In this document: piece by piece, positions 18,853-27,618 of the stretch
How positions within the stretch are numbered: position 1 is the stretch's first letter
How the letters are laid out: every line of letters begins with the position of its first letter
NCBI GenBank assembly: GCA_963774935.1
Contig: CAVZGO010000001.1
Span: 62,001 to 126,000, forward strand
DNA length: 64,000 nt
Reading direction: 5' to 3'
DNA from: CAVZGO01 sp963774935
GTDB lineage: Bacteria > Chloroflexota > Anaerolineae > Anaerolineales > UBA4823
The notes under the pieces: model-generated
What the model saw: the letters and a program-made list of their open reading frames with translations, nothing else
Database searches by the model: none
Told to the model about the DNA's origin: nothing
Translations under genes and position numbers: made by a program

Positions 18853-18888
18853 TGTTGCGCCAAACACCAAGCACCGGAGAAGACCAAA

Positions 18889-20094
18889 ATGGATTATACC
18901 AACCTGCGACCTAATCAAGACATAGATGAGAACGGCCTGGTATTCGAAGTGGGAAGTTTATATGCCTATTTTCAGCGAGTGAAAGACACGCGAAAGCTCA
19001 AAGGGAAGCTGTACCCGCTAACGCAATTGCTGATGCTGATGATGTTAGCGAAATTGGGGGGTGAAGATAAGCCAAGCGGGATAGCCGACTGGATTGCCAA
19101 CCGAGTTGAACAGCTACACGAGATGAAAATCTTGCATAAGAAGAGGACGCCCAGCCACATGACCTATCGACGAGTACTGGCAGACACCGTGAAACCAGAA
19201 GAGTTTGAGAGTTTGATCCAAGAATATCACCAGGGGCGACTGAATGATGAGCTAGAGATGGTGTTTAGCATGGATGGCAAGACGGTCAGGGGCACAATTC
19301 CAAGCGGAGAGCTAAGAGGCACCCATTTGTTGAGCATTTATGTGCCGGAACAAGGCCTGGTGCTGGCAGAAGCTGAAGTAGATCGCAAGGAAAACGAGAT
19401 TGTGGTGGCGCCGAAGATCCTCAAACAAGTCAACTTGCAGGGTGCGATTGTGTTGGGCGATGCAATGCATGCCCAGCGGAACGCTTCTGACCAAATTGTC
19501 GCTGACGGTGGCGAGTACATTTGGACAATCAAAGGCAATCAGCCACACACACATTGGGCCATCGAGAAGTTGTTTGTGCATGAAGTGTGTAATCAACGCC
19601 AAGGTGCACCTCTGTCGAAACATTGCCAGATGGTTTCGCAAGTCAATAAGGGACATGGACGGATTGAGAAACGCACCATCATGGTTAGTACAGAGCTGAA
19701 CGACTACCTGGATTGGCCACATCTGGCACAGGTCTTTCGTATCGAAAGAACCATCTGGTATGAAAAGTACAAAGGCCGTACTCGTCAAGTCGTCTATGGC
19801 TTGACCAGTCTGACACCTGCTGAAGCCTCACCGGAGCGACTGCTGGCTTTTGTGCGCCAGTATTGGGGGATCGAAAATGGACTGCACTATCGCAGAGATG
19901 TTACCTTACGAGAAGATGCCACGCGCCTCACGGTTGGCAATGCTGGTCACAACATGGCGATCTTCAATAATCTTGTGATCGGCCTTGCCATCCAGCATGG
20001 TTTTCATAATCTTGCCAAGGCGCGTCGTTTGTTTAATGCCCAGCCCTCCCAGGCTCTCAACCTGATCCTTTCGGCTGGAACTCCCTTCTTGTGA
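18889..20094 (+). CDS. ISAs1-family transposase
   Basis: The 401-residue DDE transposase moves the surrounding element. The first catalytic Asp lies in MVFSMDGKTVRGT near residue 129 and the second in GAIVLGDAMHAQ. The Glu lies in the family signature YWGIENGLHYRRDVTLREDATR-like block, present here in full near residue 325. The N-terminal DUF4372-like segment YFQRVKDTRKLKGK-LYPL is also typical of ISAs1. The start ATG at 18889 has GGAG about eight bases upstream. The reading frame is intact to the last codons, which overlap the right inverted repeat. Confidence 0.96.
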   Translation: MDYTNLRPNQDIDENGLVFEVGSLYAYFQRVKDTRKLKGKLYPLTQLLMLMMLAKLGGEDKPSGIADWIANRVEQLHEMKILHKKRTPSHMTYRRVLADTVKPEEFESLIQEYHQGRLNDELEMVFSMDGKTVRGTIPSGELRGTHLLSIYVPEQGLVLAEAEVDRKENEIVVAPKILKQVNLQGAIVLGDAMHAQRNASDQIVADGGEYIWTIKGNQPHTHWAIEKLFVHEVCNQRQGAPLSKHCQMVSQVNKGHGRIEKRTIMVSTELNDYLDWPHLAQVFRIERTIWYEKYKGRTRQVVYGLTSLTPAEASPERLLAFVRQYWGIENGLHYRRDVTLREDATRLTVGNAGHNMAIFNNLVIGLAIQHGFHNLAKARRLFNAQPSQALNLILSAGTPFL

Positions 20095-20102
20095 AAGCCG
20101 TG
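20088..20102 (+). repeat. Right terminal inverted repeat of the insertion sequence
   Basis: CTTGTGAAAGCCGTG is the exact reverse complement of 18801-18815. It overlaps the last two codons of the transposase. Confidence 0.95.
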
Positions 20103-20112
20103 AGGCTCTAAA
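20103..20112. repeat. Right target-site duplication of the insertion sequence
   Basis: AGGCTCTAAA, an exact copy of 18791-18800. Confidence 0.92.
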
Positions 20113-20191
20113 ATTGGGCTCTTCTCAAAACACAGCTCTTTTGATATGATCAATCCCCCAATGAACGCTGAATTAACATGCTGATTTTGGG

Positions 20192-20220
20192 TGGACAAAT
20201 AAAGGTAAAAGGTATATTCT
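20192..20220 (+). promoter_or_regulatory. Candidate promoter of typA
   Basis: The -35 TGGACA (20192-20197) and -10 TATTCT (20215-20220) are 17 bases apart. Transcription would start near 20227 and give a leader of about 155 bases that contains the hairpin at 20278-20306. Confidence 0.45.
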
Positions 20221-20277
20221 TTGTACATCGATTAGCACAACTGAAACCAGGAAGATCTTAATACCAGGATGCAAAAT

Positions 20278-20306
20278 ATCGGGGTGCGATATTGTCGCAC
20301 CCCGAT
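20278..20306 (+). other. Strong hairpin in the typA leader
   Basis: A perfect 12-bp GC-rich stem (20278-20289 with 20295-20306) with a five-base loop sits 77 bases before the typA start. No run of T follows, so it is not a clear intrinsic terminator. It may stabilise the leader, bind a protein, or block read-through from the insertion sequence. Confidence 0.6.
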
Positions 20307-20382
20307 TATTATGGAAAGTGGTATTAATCATGGTGAATTATCAGTTAGTGTACTCTTACAAGTGTGCATACGGCAGGTAAGT

Positions 20383-22239
20383 ATGATTACAGAAAGATCT
20401 GATTTACGTAATATTGCAATCATCGCTCATGTCGATCATGGCAAAACCACGCTAGTGGATGGGCTTCTTCGACAGGCACGAGTATTTCGCGAAAACCAAC
20501 AGGTGGTCGAGCGGGTGATGGATTCCAATGACCTTGAACGCGAGCGCGGGATTACCATCCTGGCGAAAAATACAGCGGTAGAGATCTGGGATGATTCCAC
20601 TCAACAGATGGTGAAGATTAATATCGTCGACACCCCGGGACATGCTGATTTTGGCGGTGAGGTTGAACGGGTGATGAACATGGTTGACGGGGTGCTACTG
20701 CTGGTAGACGCGGCAGAAGGGCCAATGCCCCAAACACGGTTCGTGTTGAAAAAAGCCCTGGCGATGGGGCACCGTGCCATTGTTGTGATCAATAAGGTTG
20801 ACCGTAAGGATGCTGATCCTGAGCGCGTTTTGAACCAAACCTTCGATCTATTCATCGAGCTCGGTGCAAGTGACGAACAGGCAGATTTCCCGGTCATCTA
20901 TGCGAATGCAGTTACCGCCCAGGCTGGGATGACTCCCACGCTGAGCCCCGCCTTGCAGCCGCTTTTCCAGACGATCCTGAGGCACATACCTGCTCCGAAG
21001 GTCGACATATCCGCCCCATTGCAGATACTGGTTACTACCCTTGGTTACGACGATTATCGTGGCGTCACCGCCGTGGGTCGCATCTTCGCCGGGCAAATCC
21101 AGATAGGCCAGGCGTTAGCGCGTATGACTGTTGATGGTCGAATATTGCCTGAACGCGCCCGCTACTTATACGTACATCAAGGTCTGAAACGTGTCGAAGT
21201 AGAGCAGGCGCAGGCGGGTGAAATTGTTGCCCTGGCAGGGTTAGAGGAGATTGGAATTGGGGAAACACTGGCAGATCCGGAAAACCCTCAGGCGCTGCCC
21301 ACAATTCAGGTGGAAGCTCCAACGGTTAAGATGACATTTGGGGTCAATACTTCGCCTTTCGCCGGGAGAGAAGGACGCTGGGCCACCTCCCGAAAGCTGC
21401 GCGAACGCCTGTTTGATGAGCTGCGTTCTAACGTTGCACTGCGGGTCGATGAGACGGACAGCCCCGACACCTTCCTGGTCTCCGGTCGTGGCGAGCTTCA
21501 CCTGGCAATATTAATCGAGACTATGCGACGGGAAGGTTACGAGTTCCAGGTCTCACGCCCTGATGTAATCCTGCGCCAGGGGGAGAACGGTGAGATTCTC
21601 GAGCCTTATGAAGAGGTGCATATCGAGACCAGTGCTGAAACCGTCGGTGTTGTAGTCGAGATGCTCGGCAGCCGGCGTGGACAAATGATGGATATGCAGA
21701 ACAGCCAGGAGAACAGCGTACTATTAGAATTTCTGGTGCCAACTCGTGGCTTACTGGGATTTCGCTACCAATTTCTCACCGCTACACGCGGCGCTGGGGT
21801 GATGCACACCATCTTTCATGACTACCTGGAAATGGCTGGATCGATCAACAGCCGCTCCACAGGCTCGCTCGTCGCCTGGGAACCCGGTGTCGCCAGCACC
21901 TACGGACTTAAAAACGCAGAGGAACGCGGCTATCTTTTCATCGATCCCGGTGAGGAAGTTTATGAAGGTATGGTAGTCGGTGAGCACCAGCGTCCAGGTG
22001 ACCTGACTGTGAATATATGTAAAAAGAAGCATCTCACGAATATGCGCGCCTCGCGTGGGGATATGGAAATCCGCTTGACACCACCGCGCAAAATGAGCCT
22101 GGACGAGGCAATTGAGTATCTATCTGATGACGAGCTGCTGGAAGTCACACCGCTTAGCTTTCATATTCGAAAACGCACCCTGGATACACACGAGCGCGGC
22201 CGTATAACCAAAATGGCAAAACTTGGTGTCGATGAATAA
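20383..22239 (+). CDS. typA: Ribosome-associated GTPase TypA/BipA
   Basis: TypA is a translational GTPase that acts on the 50S subunit and helps ribosome assembly and stress growth. The 618-residue protein starts with RNIAIIAHVDHGKTTL (G1), then RERGITILAKN (G2), VDTPGHADFGGEVER (G3) and VINKVDRKDADP (G4). The beta-barrel and EF-G-like domains III and V follow, and the family-specific C-terminal domain ends in RIRKRTLD-like sequence. I chose ATG at 20383, which fits the family; a longer frame from 20269 would put the leader hairpin inside the coding region. The gene stands alone between the insertion sequence and the riboswitch. Confidence 0.95.
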   Translation: MITERSDLRNIAIIAHVDHGKTTLVDGLLRQARVFRENQQVVERVMDSNDLERERGITILAKNTAVEIWDDSTQQMVKINIVDTPGHADFGGEVERVMNMVDGVLLLVDAAEGPMPQTRFVLKKALAMGHRAIVVINKVDRKDADPERVLNQTFDLFIELGASDEQADFPVIYANAVTAQAGMTPTLSPALQPLFQTILRHIPAPKVDISAPLQILVTTLGYDDYRGVTAVGRIFAGQIQIGQALARMTVDGRILPERARYLYVHQGLKRVEVEQAQAGEIVALAGLEEIGIGETLADPENPQALPTIQVEAPTVKMTFGVNTSPFAGREGRWATSRKLRERLFDELRSNVALRVDETDSPDTFLVSGRGELHLAILIETMRREGYEFQVSRPDVILRQGENGEILEPYEEVHIETSAETVGVVVEMLGSRRGQMMDMQNSQENSVLLEFLVPTRGLLGFRYQFLTATRGAGVMHTIFHDYLEMAGSINSRSTGSLVAWEPGVASTYGLKNAEERGYLFIDPGEEVYEGMVVGEHQRPGDLTVNICKKKHLTNMRASRGDMEIRLTPPRKMSLDEAIEYLSDDELLEVTPLSFHIRKRTLDTHERGRITKMAKLGVDE

Positions 22240-22275
22240 GTCGACCAGCCGATAAGCTGAGTTAAAGCATCGATG

Positions 22276-22284
22276 TGATATAAT
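22276..22284 (+). promoter_or_regulatory. Extended -10 promoter of the cobalamin operon
   Basis: TGATATAAT is a consensus -10 (22279-22284) with the upstream TGN of an extended -10. No good -35 is seen. The start point would be near 22291, about 19 bases before the riboswitch. Confidence 0.55.
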
Positions 22285-22309
22285 TTTATTAACAATAGAA
22301 TATTTGGCT

Positions 22310-22431
22310 CAACCCTGGTGCCTCGCCCCCGGATGGGCGGGCTTAATTGCGAAGCCGGTTTAAGTCCGGCGCTGTCCCGCAGCTGTAATCCTTGATCAAG
22401 ATCAAGGAAAGCCAGATCGACAACCGGGTTG
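22310..22431 (+). promoter_or_regulatory. Cobalamin (B12) riboswitch
   Basis: The conserved core is present: GGTGCC, then GAAGCCGGTTTAAGTCCGGC and CTGTCCCGCAGCTGTAA, and later the B12-box remnant AAGCCAGATCGAC. A closing helix P1 pairs CAACCC (22310-22315) with GGGTTG (22426-22431). Binding of adenosylcobalamin should fold the RNA so that the downstream terminator forms and the operon is shut off. The gap between typA and the first gene, 357 bases, is taken up by promoter, riboswitch and terminator. Confidence 0.93.
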
Positions 22432-22491
22432 AATTCCACCACTCCTCGCGGAAGGGAGACGGAATGACCTCCCCAATATGGAGCTCAATTC

Positions 22492-22524
22492 ATACCTCTG
22501 ACGCCCGGTCAGGGGTATTTTATT
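22492..22524 (+). terminator. Terminator of the cobalamin riboswitch
   Basis: An 11-bp stem (22492-22502 with 22508-22518, one G-T pair) with loop GCCCG is followed by a T-rich tail. It lies 60 bases after the riboswitch and 73 before the first gene, the place of an expression platform. Confidence 0.8.
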
Positions 22525-22596
22525 ATCATCACCAACTGAGTCATCGAAAGAGATGTACCTCCGGTTGGTGGATATCTCTCAGGAGGCCTGAATAGT

Positions 22597-23574
22597 ATGC
22601 GTCCAGTAACATCTGTTCAAACATTAATCCTCTTCCTATTAGCAACCAGTCACCTGGCAGGATGCGCTACATCCTCACAGGAGATCAATGATGTCCAATC
22701 CACCCCTATTGAGACTCCGCTCCAATCTGCTTTTACTCCAGGGTCATTCACCGATGGTATGCAGCGCAGCATTAAGCTAACCGATCAACCTCAGCGCATT
22801 ATCTCACTGGCGCCGGCAAACACAGAGATATTATTTGCCATTGGCGCTGGTCCGCAGGTGGTTGGACGGGATTCGTTTTCCGATTATCCCGCTGAGGCAG
22901 CTCAGATTGCGGATGTGGGTGGCGGATTCGGTGAGCTGAATCCTGAAGTGATTGTTTCCTTGAAGCCGGATCTCGTGCTGGCATCTGCGTTGAATGCCCC
23001 TGAGCAAATCAAAGCCCTGGAGGATTTGGGGTTGACTGTGTTTGTCGTCGGAAATCCTTCGGATTTGGAAAGCATGTTCGACAATCTGGTGCTGATAAGC
23101 CAGCTTAGCGGACATAGCAACGAAGCCCAGAAGCTTGTTGAGCAACTAAAAAGCCGGGTTGCAGCATTAGACCAGCTAATAACGAATGATATCGAGCGAC
23201 CGTTGGTTTTTTATGAAACAGACGCCACCGATCCCAATGCTCCCTGGACCGCTGGACCTGGCTCATTCATCGATCTTATGATTGCACGGGCTGGAGGTAA
23301 GAATATTGGCAGCGTTTTAAGCAATAGCTGGGCGCAAATCAGCCTGGAAGAGCTAGTGGCACAGAATCCGGATATTATCTTGTTGGGTGATTCTTATTGG
23401 GGTGGCGTAACGGCTGAAGCAGTAAAAGCCCGCCCTGGATGGGAGGCGTTGTCTGCCGTAGAGAACGGACAAATCTTTCCTTTTGATGACAACCTGATCA
23501 GCCGACCAGGACCTCGCATGGTCGATGGCTATGAAGCACTCATACGCCAGCTCCACCCCGAGTTGTTCAAATAA
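22597..23574 (+). CDS. btuF: Cobalamin ABC transporter substrate-binding lipoprotein (BtuF-like)
   Basis: The 325-residue lipoprotein has lipobox LAGC (Cys near residue 23) and then a periplasmic-binding-protein fold of the BtuF/FepB type. QRIISLAPANTEILFAIGAG opens domain I, and NPEVIVSLKPDLVLAS and DLGLTVFVV are family typical. PDIILLGD and GPRMVDGYEALIRQLHP close domain II. It should capture cobinamide or cobalamin outside the membrane. Position right after a cobalamin riboswitch and before permease and CobS supports B12 over iron siderophore. AGGAGG lies upstream of the ATG. Confidence 0.9.
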   Translation: MRPVTSVQTLILFLLATSHLAGCATSSQEINDVQSTPIETPLQSAFTPGSFTDGMQRSIKLTDQPQRIISLAPANTEILFAIGAGPQVVGRDSFSDYPAEAAQIADVGGGFGELNPEVIVSLKPDLVLASALNAPEQIKALEDLGLTVFVVGNPSDLESMFDNLVLISQLSGHSNEAQKLVEQLKSRVAALDQLITNDIERPLVFYETDATDPNAPWTAGPGSFIDLMIARAGGKNIGSVLSNSWAQISLEELVAQNPDIILLGDSYWGGVTAEAVKARPGWEALSAVENGQIFPFDDNLISRPGPRMVDGYEALIRQLHPELFK

Positions 23575-24652
23575 TACCCGGCGTAGCTGCAATGGTGAGT
23601 GGAGTGATTTCAGGCAAACAGCATTGAAACGGTTGGCAAATCCCTATTTGATCTGTTTGTTCCTGCTGGGGGCGATGCTGCTCATCAACATCGCAGTAGG
23701 AGCAGTTTCAATTCCCCCTGACACCTTGCTGGAAATGCTCGCATCGAAATTGGGCTTGACCAACACGATACCCAATTGGCCAAATTCGTACGATACGATC
23801 CTGTTTCAAATAAGAATTCCACACGCGATACTAATCATGCTCACCGGGGCAGCACTAGCCAGCAGCGGGGCAGTCTACCAGGGATTATTCCGCAACCCGT
23901 TGGCTGATCCGTACCTGATTGGAGTTGCCTCCGGTGCAGGATTGGGTGCTGTATTGGGCATGTCGCTTCACTGGCCGAACAACCTGACCGGGATGTTCAC
24001 CATACCAGCAATGGCTTTTATAGGAGCAATGGTTACCGTATTTTTGGTTTACCGTCTGGCGCGTATGGGGCGAAGCACGCCCACGACCTCGTTGATCCTG
24101 GCAGGCGTTGCAGTGAGTGCCTTCGCCAGTGCGCTTACGTCCCTGCTGATGCTGCGGTCAAACGAAGAGCTGCGCCGGGCAATTTCGTGGTTGTTAGGCG
24201 GATCGTTGGTGGGCGGCTGGCAGCCGGTTATTGCGGTCATGCCTTACCTCTTAATTGGCTTCATTGTTCTTGGTTTTTCCGGTTACACCTTGAATGTCCT
24301 GCAATTTGGCGATGAGCAGGCACAGCAACTTGGTATTCCCGTGGAAAAACGCAAACGTATAATCATCATTGCGGCGTCATTAGTTACTGGAGCAGCAGTT
24401 GCCTTCTCTGGAATAATCGGCTTTGTGGGGCTAATCATTCCTCATATTTTAAGGCTTGTCTGGGGGTTGGATTACCGCCGAATCATCGGACTATCCCTCC
24501 TGGGTGGCGGCGCGGCACTCCTCCTTGCTGACCTGTTCGCGCGGACCCTGATTGCTCCCGAAGTGCTCCCCGTTGGGATCATGACAGCATTAGCCGGCGG
24601 GCCTTTTTTTCTCTGGATTTTACGACGGTCAAGCCATCAAGCGAATGGATGA
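23525..24652 (+). CDS. btuC: Cobalamin ABC transporter permease (BtuC/FecCD family)
   Basis: This is the membrane channel for B12-type transport. The protein has about ten hydrophobic segments and the FecCD signatures RIPHAILIMLTGAALASSGAVYQGLFRNPLADPYLIG-like block near residue 95 and the Q-rich coupling helix GDEQAQQLGIPVEK. GIIGFVGLIIPHILRL follows near residue 300. The start is uncertain: the ATG at 23525 overlaps the previous gene by 50 bases and gives 375 residues, while a TTG at 23624 would give the usual length of about 342. No ATP-binding subunit (BtuD) is in the operon or window, so it must come from elsewhere. Confidence 0.88.
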   Translation: MAMKHSYASSTPSCSNNTRRSCNGEWSDFRQTALKRLANPYLICLFLLGAMLLINIAVGAVSIPPDTLLEMLASKLGLTNTIPNWPNSYDTILFQIRIPHAILIMLTGAALASSGAVYQGLFRNPLADPYLIGVASGAGLGAVLGMSLHWPNNLTGMFTIPAMAFIGAMVTVFLVYRLARMGRSTPTTSLILAGVAVSAFASALTSLLMLRSNEELRRAISWLLGGSLVGGWQPVIAVMPYLLIGFIVLGFSGYTLNVLQFGDEQAQQLGIPVEKRKRIIIIAASLVTGAAVAFSGIIGFVGLIIPHILRLVWGLDYRRIIGLSLLGGGAALLLADLFARTLIAPEVLPVGIMTALAGGPFFLWILRRSSHQANG

Positions 24653-25397
24653 TATGACAAATCCGGCTGTGATTTTCTGTGTGGCATTGCAATTCCTGAC
24701 AATTTCTCCATCCATACTGCGCAGACCATTTACAGCGCGAGAATTGGGGTTGTCAACTGGTTTATTTCCTTTAGTGGGTGCGTTAATTGGAGGAATCCTT
24801 TATGGCTCAAGCTGGATGCTTGACCTGGTATTTCCTGAATTCGTCCGGGTGGCATTGCTGCTTGCCATATGGGTAATCTTAACAGGAGGGCTGCATCTGG
24901 ATGGCTTCCTTGATGCCTGCGATGGTTTGCTGGGTGGGTATTCTCCTGAATCCCGCATGGAGATCATGCGGGATGAACGAGTAGGTGCATTTGCTCTCGC
25001 GGGTGGAATTTTGCTGCTTTTGCTACTCTTTGGTGCAGCAAGCTCACTGCCAGCGATGACACCCGCCTGGCTGATTGCCCCAGTGCTTGGGCGATGGGGG
25101 ATGACTCTTGCGATTGTTTTCTTCCCGTACGCGCGGACCCGAGGATTGGGTTCGGATTTCAAAGCACACGCAACCTGGAGGCAGGCGCTAATCGCCAGCC
25201 TGTTTTCAGTACCATTCGTTATTCTGGTTGGAGGAATTGCCGGCGCAGCTTCACTATTTGCAGCCGTGGTAGTAATGCTTGGGGTCAGTGGGTTCACCTT
25301 GCGGAAAATACCAGGCTTGACCGGCGACATTTACGGTGCCATAAACCTGCTGATAGAAGCTGCGACTTTTTTGGTTTTCTCCTTGAAAATTTGGTGA
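24645..25397 (+). CDS. cobS: Adenosylcobinamide-GDP ribazoletransferase (cobalamin synthase)
   Basis: CobS joins adenosylcobinamide-GDP with alpha-ribazole (phosphate) at the membrane, the last assembly step of cobalamin. The 250-residue protein shows the family signature GGLHLDGFLDACDGLLGG near residue 84, with the Asp-rich metal site. RMEIMRDERVGAFAL follows, then several hydrophobic helices and GLTGDIYGAINLL near the end. It overlaps btuC by eight bases, so translation is coupled. Confidence 0.94.
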   Translation: MDDMTNPAVIFCVALQFLTISPSILRRPFTARELGLSTGLFPLVGALIGGILYGSSWMLDLVFPEFVRVALLLAIWVILTGGLHLDGFLDACDGLLGGYSPESRMEIMRDERVGAFALAGGILLLLLLFGAASSLPAMTPAWLIAPVLGRWGMTLAIVFFPYARTRGLGSDFKAHATWRQALIASLFSVPFVILVGGIAGAASLFAAVVVMLGVSGFTLRKIPGLTGDIYGAINLLIEAATFLVFSLKIW

Positions 25398-25431
25398 TTG
25401 GAATGCAGAGCAGCACACCGGATATGCAGCG

Positions 25432-26048
25432 ATGATCGAATTATGCCTAATCAGGCACGGTTTGACCGACTGGAATGTGAGCAGCCGTTTGCAAGGTTGG
25501 ATGGATATCCCGCTAAATCGCACAGGTCAGAAACAAGCTCGAAGACTGGCGAAACGGTTGACAGCCCAGCAATTTTCAAGAATTTATTCAAGCGATTTAT
25601 GCAGGGCGACGCAGACGGCGGAAATAATTTTAGCAGCCTCTGACCACAAGAACCAACGCCTGAAATAATTCAATGCCCTGCATTGAGAGAAATATCATTT
25701 GGCGCGTGGGAAGGACTGACATATCAAGAAATTCTTGACCAAGACCCGCAGGCAGCCAAAACCTGGCAATCAGAAATCGCCTCTTTTGCTCCGCCTGGAG
25801 GCGAATCATTGGGTCAACTGGTAGAACGAGTAACCAATTTCATCGTCAAGTTAAAGGAAGAGTATTCGTCCTCAACGGATCACACTCCTGTATTACTGGT
25901 TGCGCATGGTGGATCACTTCAAGTATTGCTTTGCCTGGCATTAGACATTCCCGTGGAGCAATACTGGCAATTACATCTTGAACCCTGCTCAATTTGTGAA
26001 TTGAAAATATATACGGAAGGTGCGATTCTGAATCGCCTGAATGGCTGA
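25432..26048 (+). pseudogene. cobC: Alpha-ribazole phosphatase / histidine phosphatase family (CobC-like), frameshifted
   Basis: CobC dephosphorylates alpha-ribazole phosphate or cobalamin phosphate. The first frame (25432-25668) gives LIRHGLTDWN, the RHG phosphohistidine motif, and SRIYSSDLCRATQTAEII. It stops at once after NQRLK. The remainder, including REISFGAWEGLTYQEI and the second catalytic His in LLVAHGGSLQVL, is in another frame. Restoring one base near 25662 (CTGGAAATA in place of CTGAAATA) gives a continuous protein of about 205 residues. All catalytic residues survive, so a one-base deletion or a sequencing error are both possible. Its place between cobS and cobU supports the CobC role. 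Confidence 0.82.
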
Positions 26049-26094
26049 AAGAATTTCCTTTTACCACATCAATGTGTAACTATTAAGAGATGCA

Positions 26095-26668
26095 ATGGGA
26101 AAAATAACGTTAATCATCGGTGGCGCCCGAAGTGGAAAATCCACTCTGGCACAAAAGCTGGCGGAAGACCAAATTCAAGACGTTCTGTATGTTGCAACAG
26201 CCCAAGGGCTGGATGAAGAGATGGTGGATCGTATCGAACGACACCGGAGCCAGCGCCCATCTCACTGGCGCACATTGGAAGCTCCAGCACACATCAGCCA
26301 GGTATTATCTGGGACATCTGGACGGCGTTGGTTTCGTCTTGCTGGATTGCGTTACTTTATTAGTCTCCAACCTGGTGCTTGAAACCTGTCCGGATTTAGA
26401 ACAGCCAAACGAAAGCAGAGCCCAGGCGGCTGTTCAGCACGAATTCGATACGCTTGTGGACTTGATGCGAAAAGGCAAGCCAGATTGGGTGGTTGTCTCA
26501 AATGAAGTGGGAATGGGCCTTGTCCCACCCTACCCCCTGGGGCGAGTCTATCGAGATTTATTGGGTTGGTTTAATCAACGCCTGGCTGCTATCGCTGATG
26601 ATGTGATTTGGATGGTAGCCGGTATCCCGGTACCGATTGGTGATTTCCGGAAGCAGAAATTGGAATAG
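26095..26668 (+). pseudogene. cobU: Adenosylcobinamide kinase/guanylyltransferase (CobU), frameshifted
   Basis: CobU phosphorylates adenosylcobinamide and then makes adenosylcobinamide-GDP, the CobS substrate. The first frame gives the P-loop GGARSGKS and VLYVATAQGLDEEMVDRIERH, then loses homology after SQVLSG. The second frame continues with DGVGFVLLDCVTLLVSNLVLE, VVSNEVGMGLVPPYPLGRVYRD and IWMVAGIPVPI. An extra G in the run at 26311-26313 explains the break. With it removed, a normal protein of 190 residues results. It is the last gene of the B12 operon and converges on the HD-GYP gene. Confidence 0.85.
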
Positions 26669-26737
26669 CGAAGAAATAATAACTCGCCTGACCGTACTCC
26701 CCATTAATTTTCGGGCTATCTCTCCGACCCGTTAACA

Positions 26738-27490
26738 TTAATCATCATTGGTGAACGCGCGTACAACCTGAGGGTCGAAATATGTACCACTTTCTCGTTG
26801 GATTTCAGCCAGCGCGCGCTGCTTGCTCCAGGCCAGTCGATAAGGGCGATCGTTTGTCAAGGCATCCCAGACGTCAACAACGGCAAATATCCTGGCAGAC
26901 CTTGGGATTTGTTCTCCAGCAAGCCTGCGAGGATAACCAGTGCCATCCCATTTTTCGTGATGGCAATAAGGTATGTCTAAGGCGGGTAAGAGTTGGGGGA
27001 TGGCTTGTAACAGGTCATACGCTGTCTGGGGATGCTGTTGGATAACTGCTCGCTCTTCTTCGGTTAACTCCCCTGGTTTCAACATGATCTCTTCAGGGAC
27101 GGTTAACTTTCCGATATCATGCAGGAGCGAACCCCGGTATATCCATATCAGCTCAGAGGCTGGCAAGCCCATCTGTTTGGCTAGATTTAAGGAGAGTTGA
27201 GTCACTCTAAGGGTGTGATTCGTGATGGAGTCAATAAGTCCATTTTGGGGAATTAATGGCCAGTGGTCGGGATTGCAAACCGCGCAAAGCAATCCTTGAA
27301 ATGTATCCAGATCATTTAGCAGGGTTGAAAAATTATTGGCAGCCAGGATATCACGAAATAGACGGGCACACAGAAAATCGTTCTGATCAGCATCAAGTAA
27401 ACACCGATCATAGATAGCCAACGAATTCTGCCGAATTATTATGCGACGTCCCCTGAACAGTAATTTCAGCAGGAAGCCCGGTTGCAGCAT
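26738..27490 (-). CDS. HD-GYP domain protein (probable cyclic-di-GMP phosphodiesterase)
   Basis: HD-GYP proteins hydrolyse the signal molecule cyclic di-GMP. The C-terminal two thirds hold the domain: LLHDIGKLTVPEEIML (HD), the helix EERAVIQQHP, HHEKWDGTGYPRRLAG (GYP) and VDVWDALTNDRPYR. The first 90 residues are a separate region without a known motif. The annotated ATG at 27490 may be internal. The frame is open a further 60 bases and encodes TEERIQLLCSNIVQRLP, but it lacks a start codon. An ATG at 27554 in the next frame would join it if one extra C near 27544 is ignored. It is the last gene of a four-gene leftward run. Confidence 0.85.
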   Translation of the reverse strand: MLQPGFLLKLLFRGRRIIIRQNSLAIYDRCLLDADQNDFLCARLFRDILAANNFSTLLNDLDTFQGLLCAVCNPDHWPLIPQNGLIDSITNHTLRVTQLSLNLAKQMGLPASELIWIYRGSLLHDIGKLTVPEEIMLKPGELTEEERAVIQQHPQTAYDLLQAIPQLLPALDIPYCHHEKWDGTGYPRRLAGEQIPRSARIFAVVDVWDALTNDRPYRLAWSKQRALAEIQRESGTYFDPQVVRAFTNDD

Positions 27491-27618
27491 CGGTAACCGT
27501 TGTACTATATTTGAGCAGAGCAGTTGAATCCGTTCTTCGGTTAGGGTAGATCATCTCTTCGTCTGTTTTTGCTATCCCCCGTCGGGTGAGCGTCGAATGG
27601 ACCTGGAGCAGAATGGCC

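Larger units (their letters stand above)
18801..20102 (+). mobile_element. ISAs1-family insertion sequence, complete
   Basis: The element is 1,302 bp long. It is bounded by perfect 15-bp inverted repeats (CACGGCTTTCACAAG at the left and its complement at the right) and flanked by an exact 10-bp target duplication. It carries one intact transposase gene. The long duplication and the single DDE transposase fit ISAs1. Nothing suggests decay, so insertion is recent on an evolutionary scale. Confidence 0.95.

Noticed and set aside
20269..20382. Upstream in-frame extension of typA by 38 residues
   Set aside because: It would place a perfect hairpin inside the coding region and adds no family homology; the family starts at the ATG at 20383.
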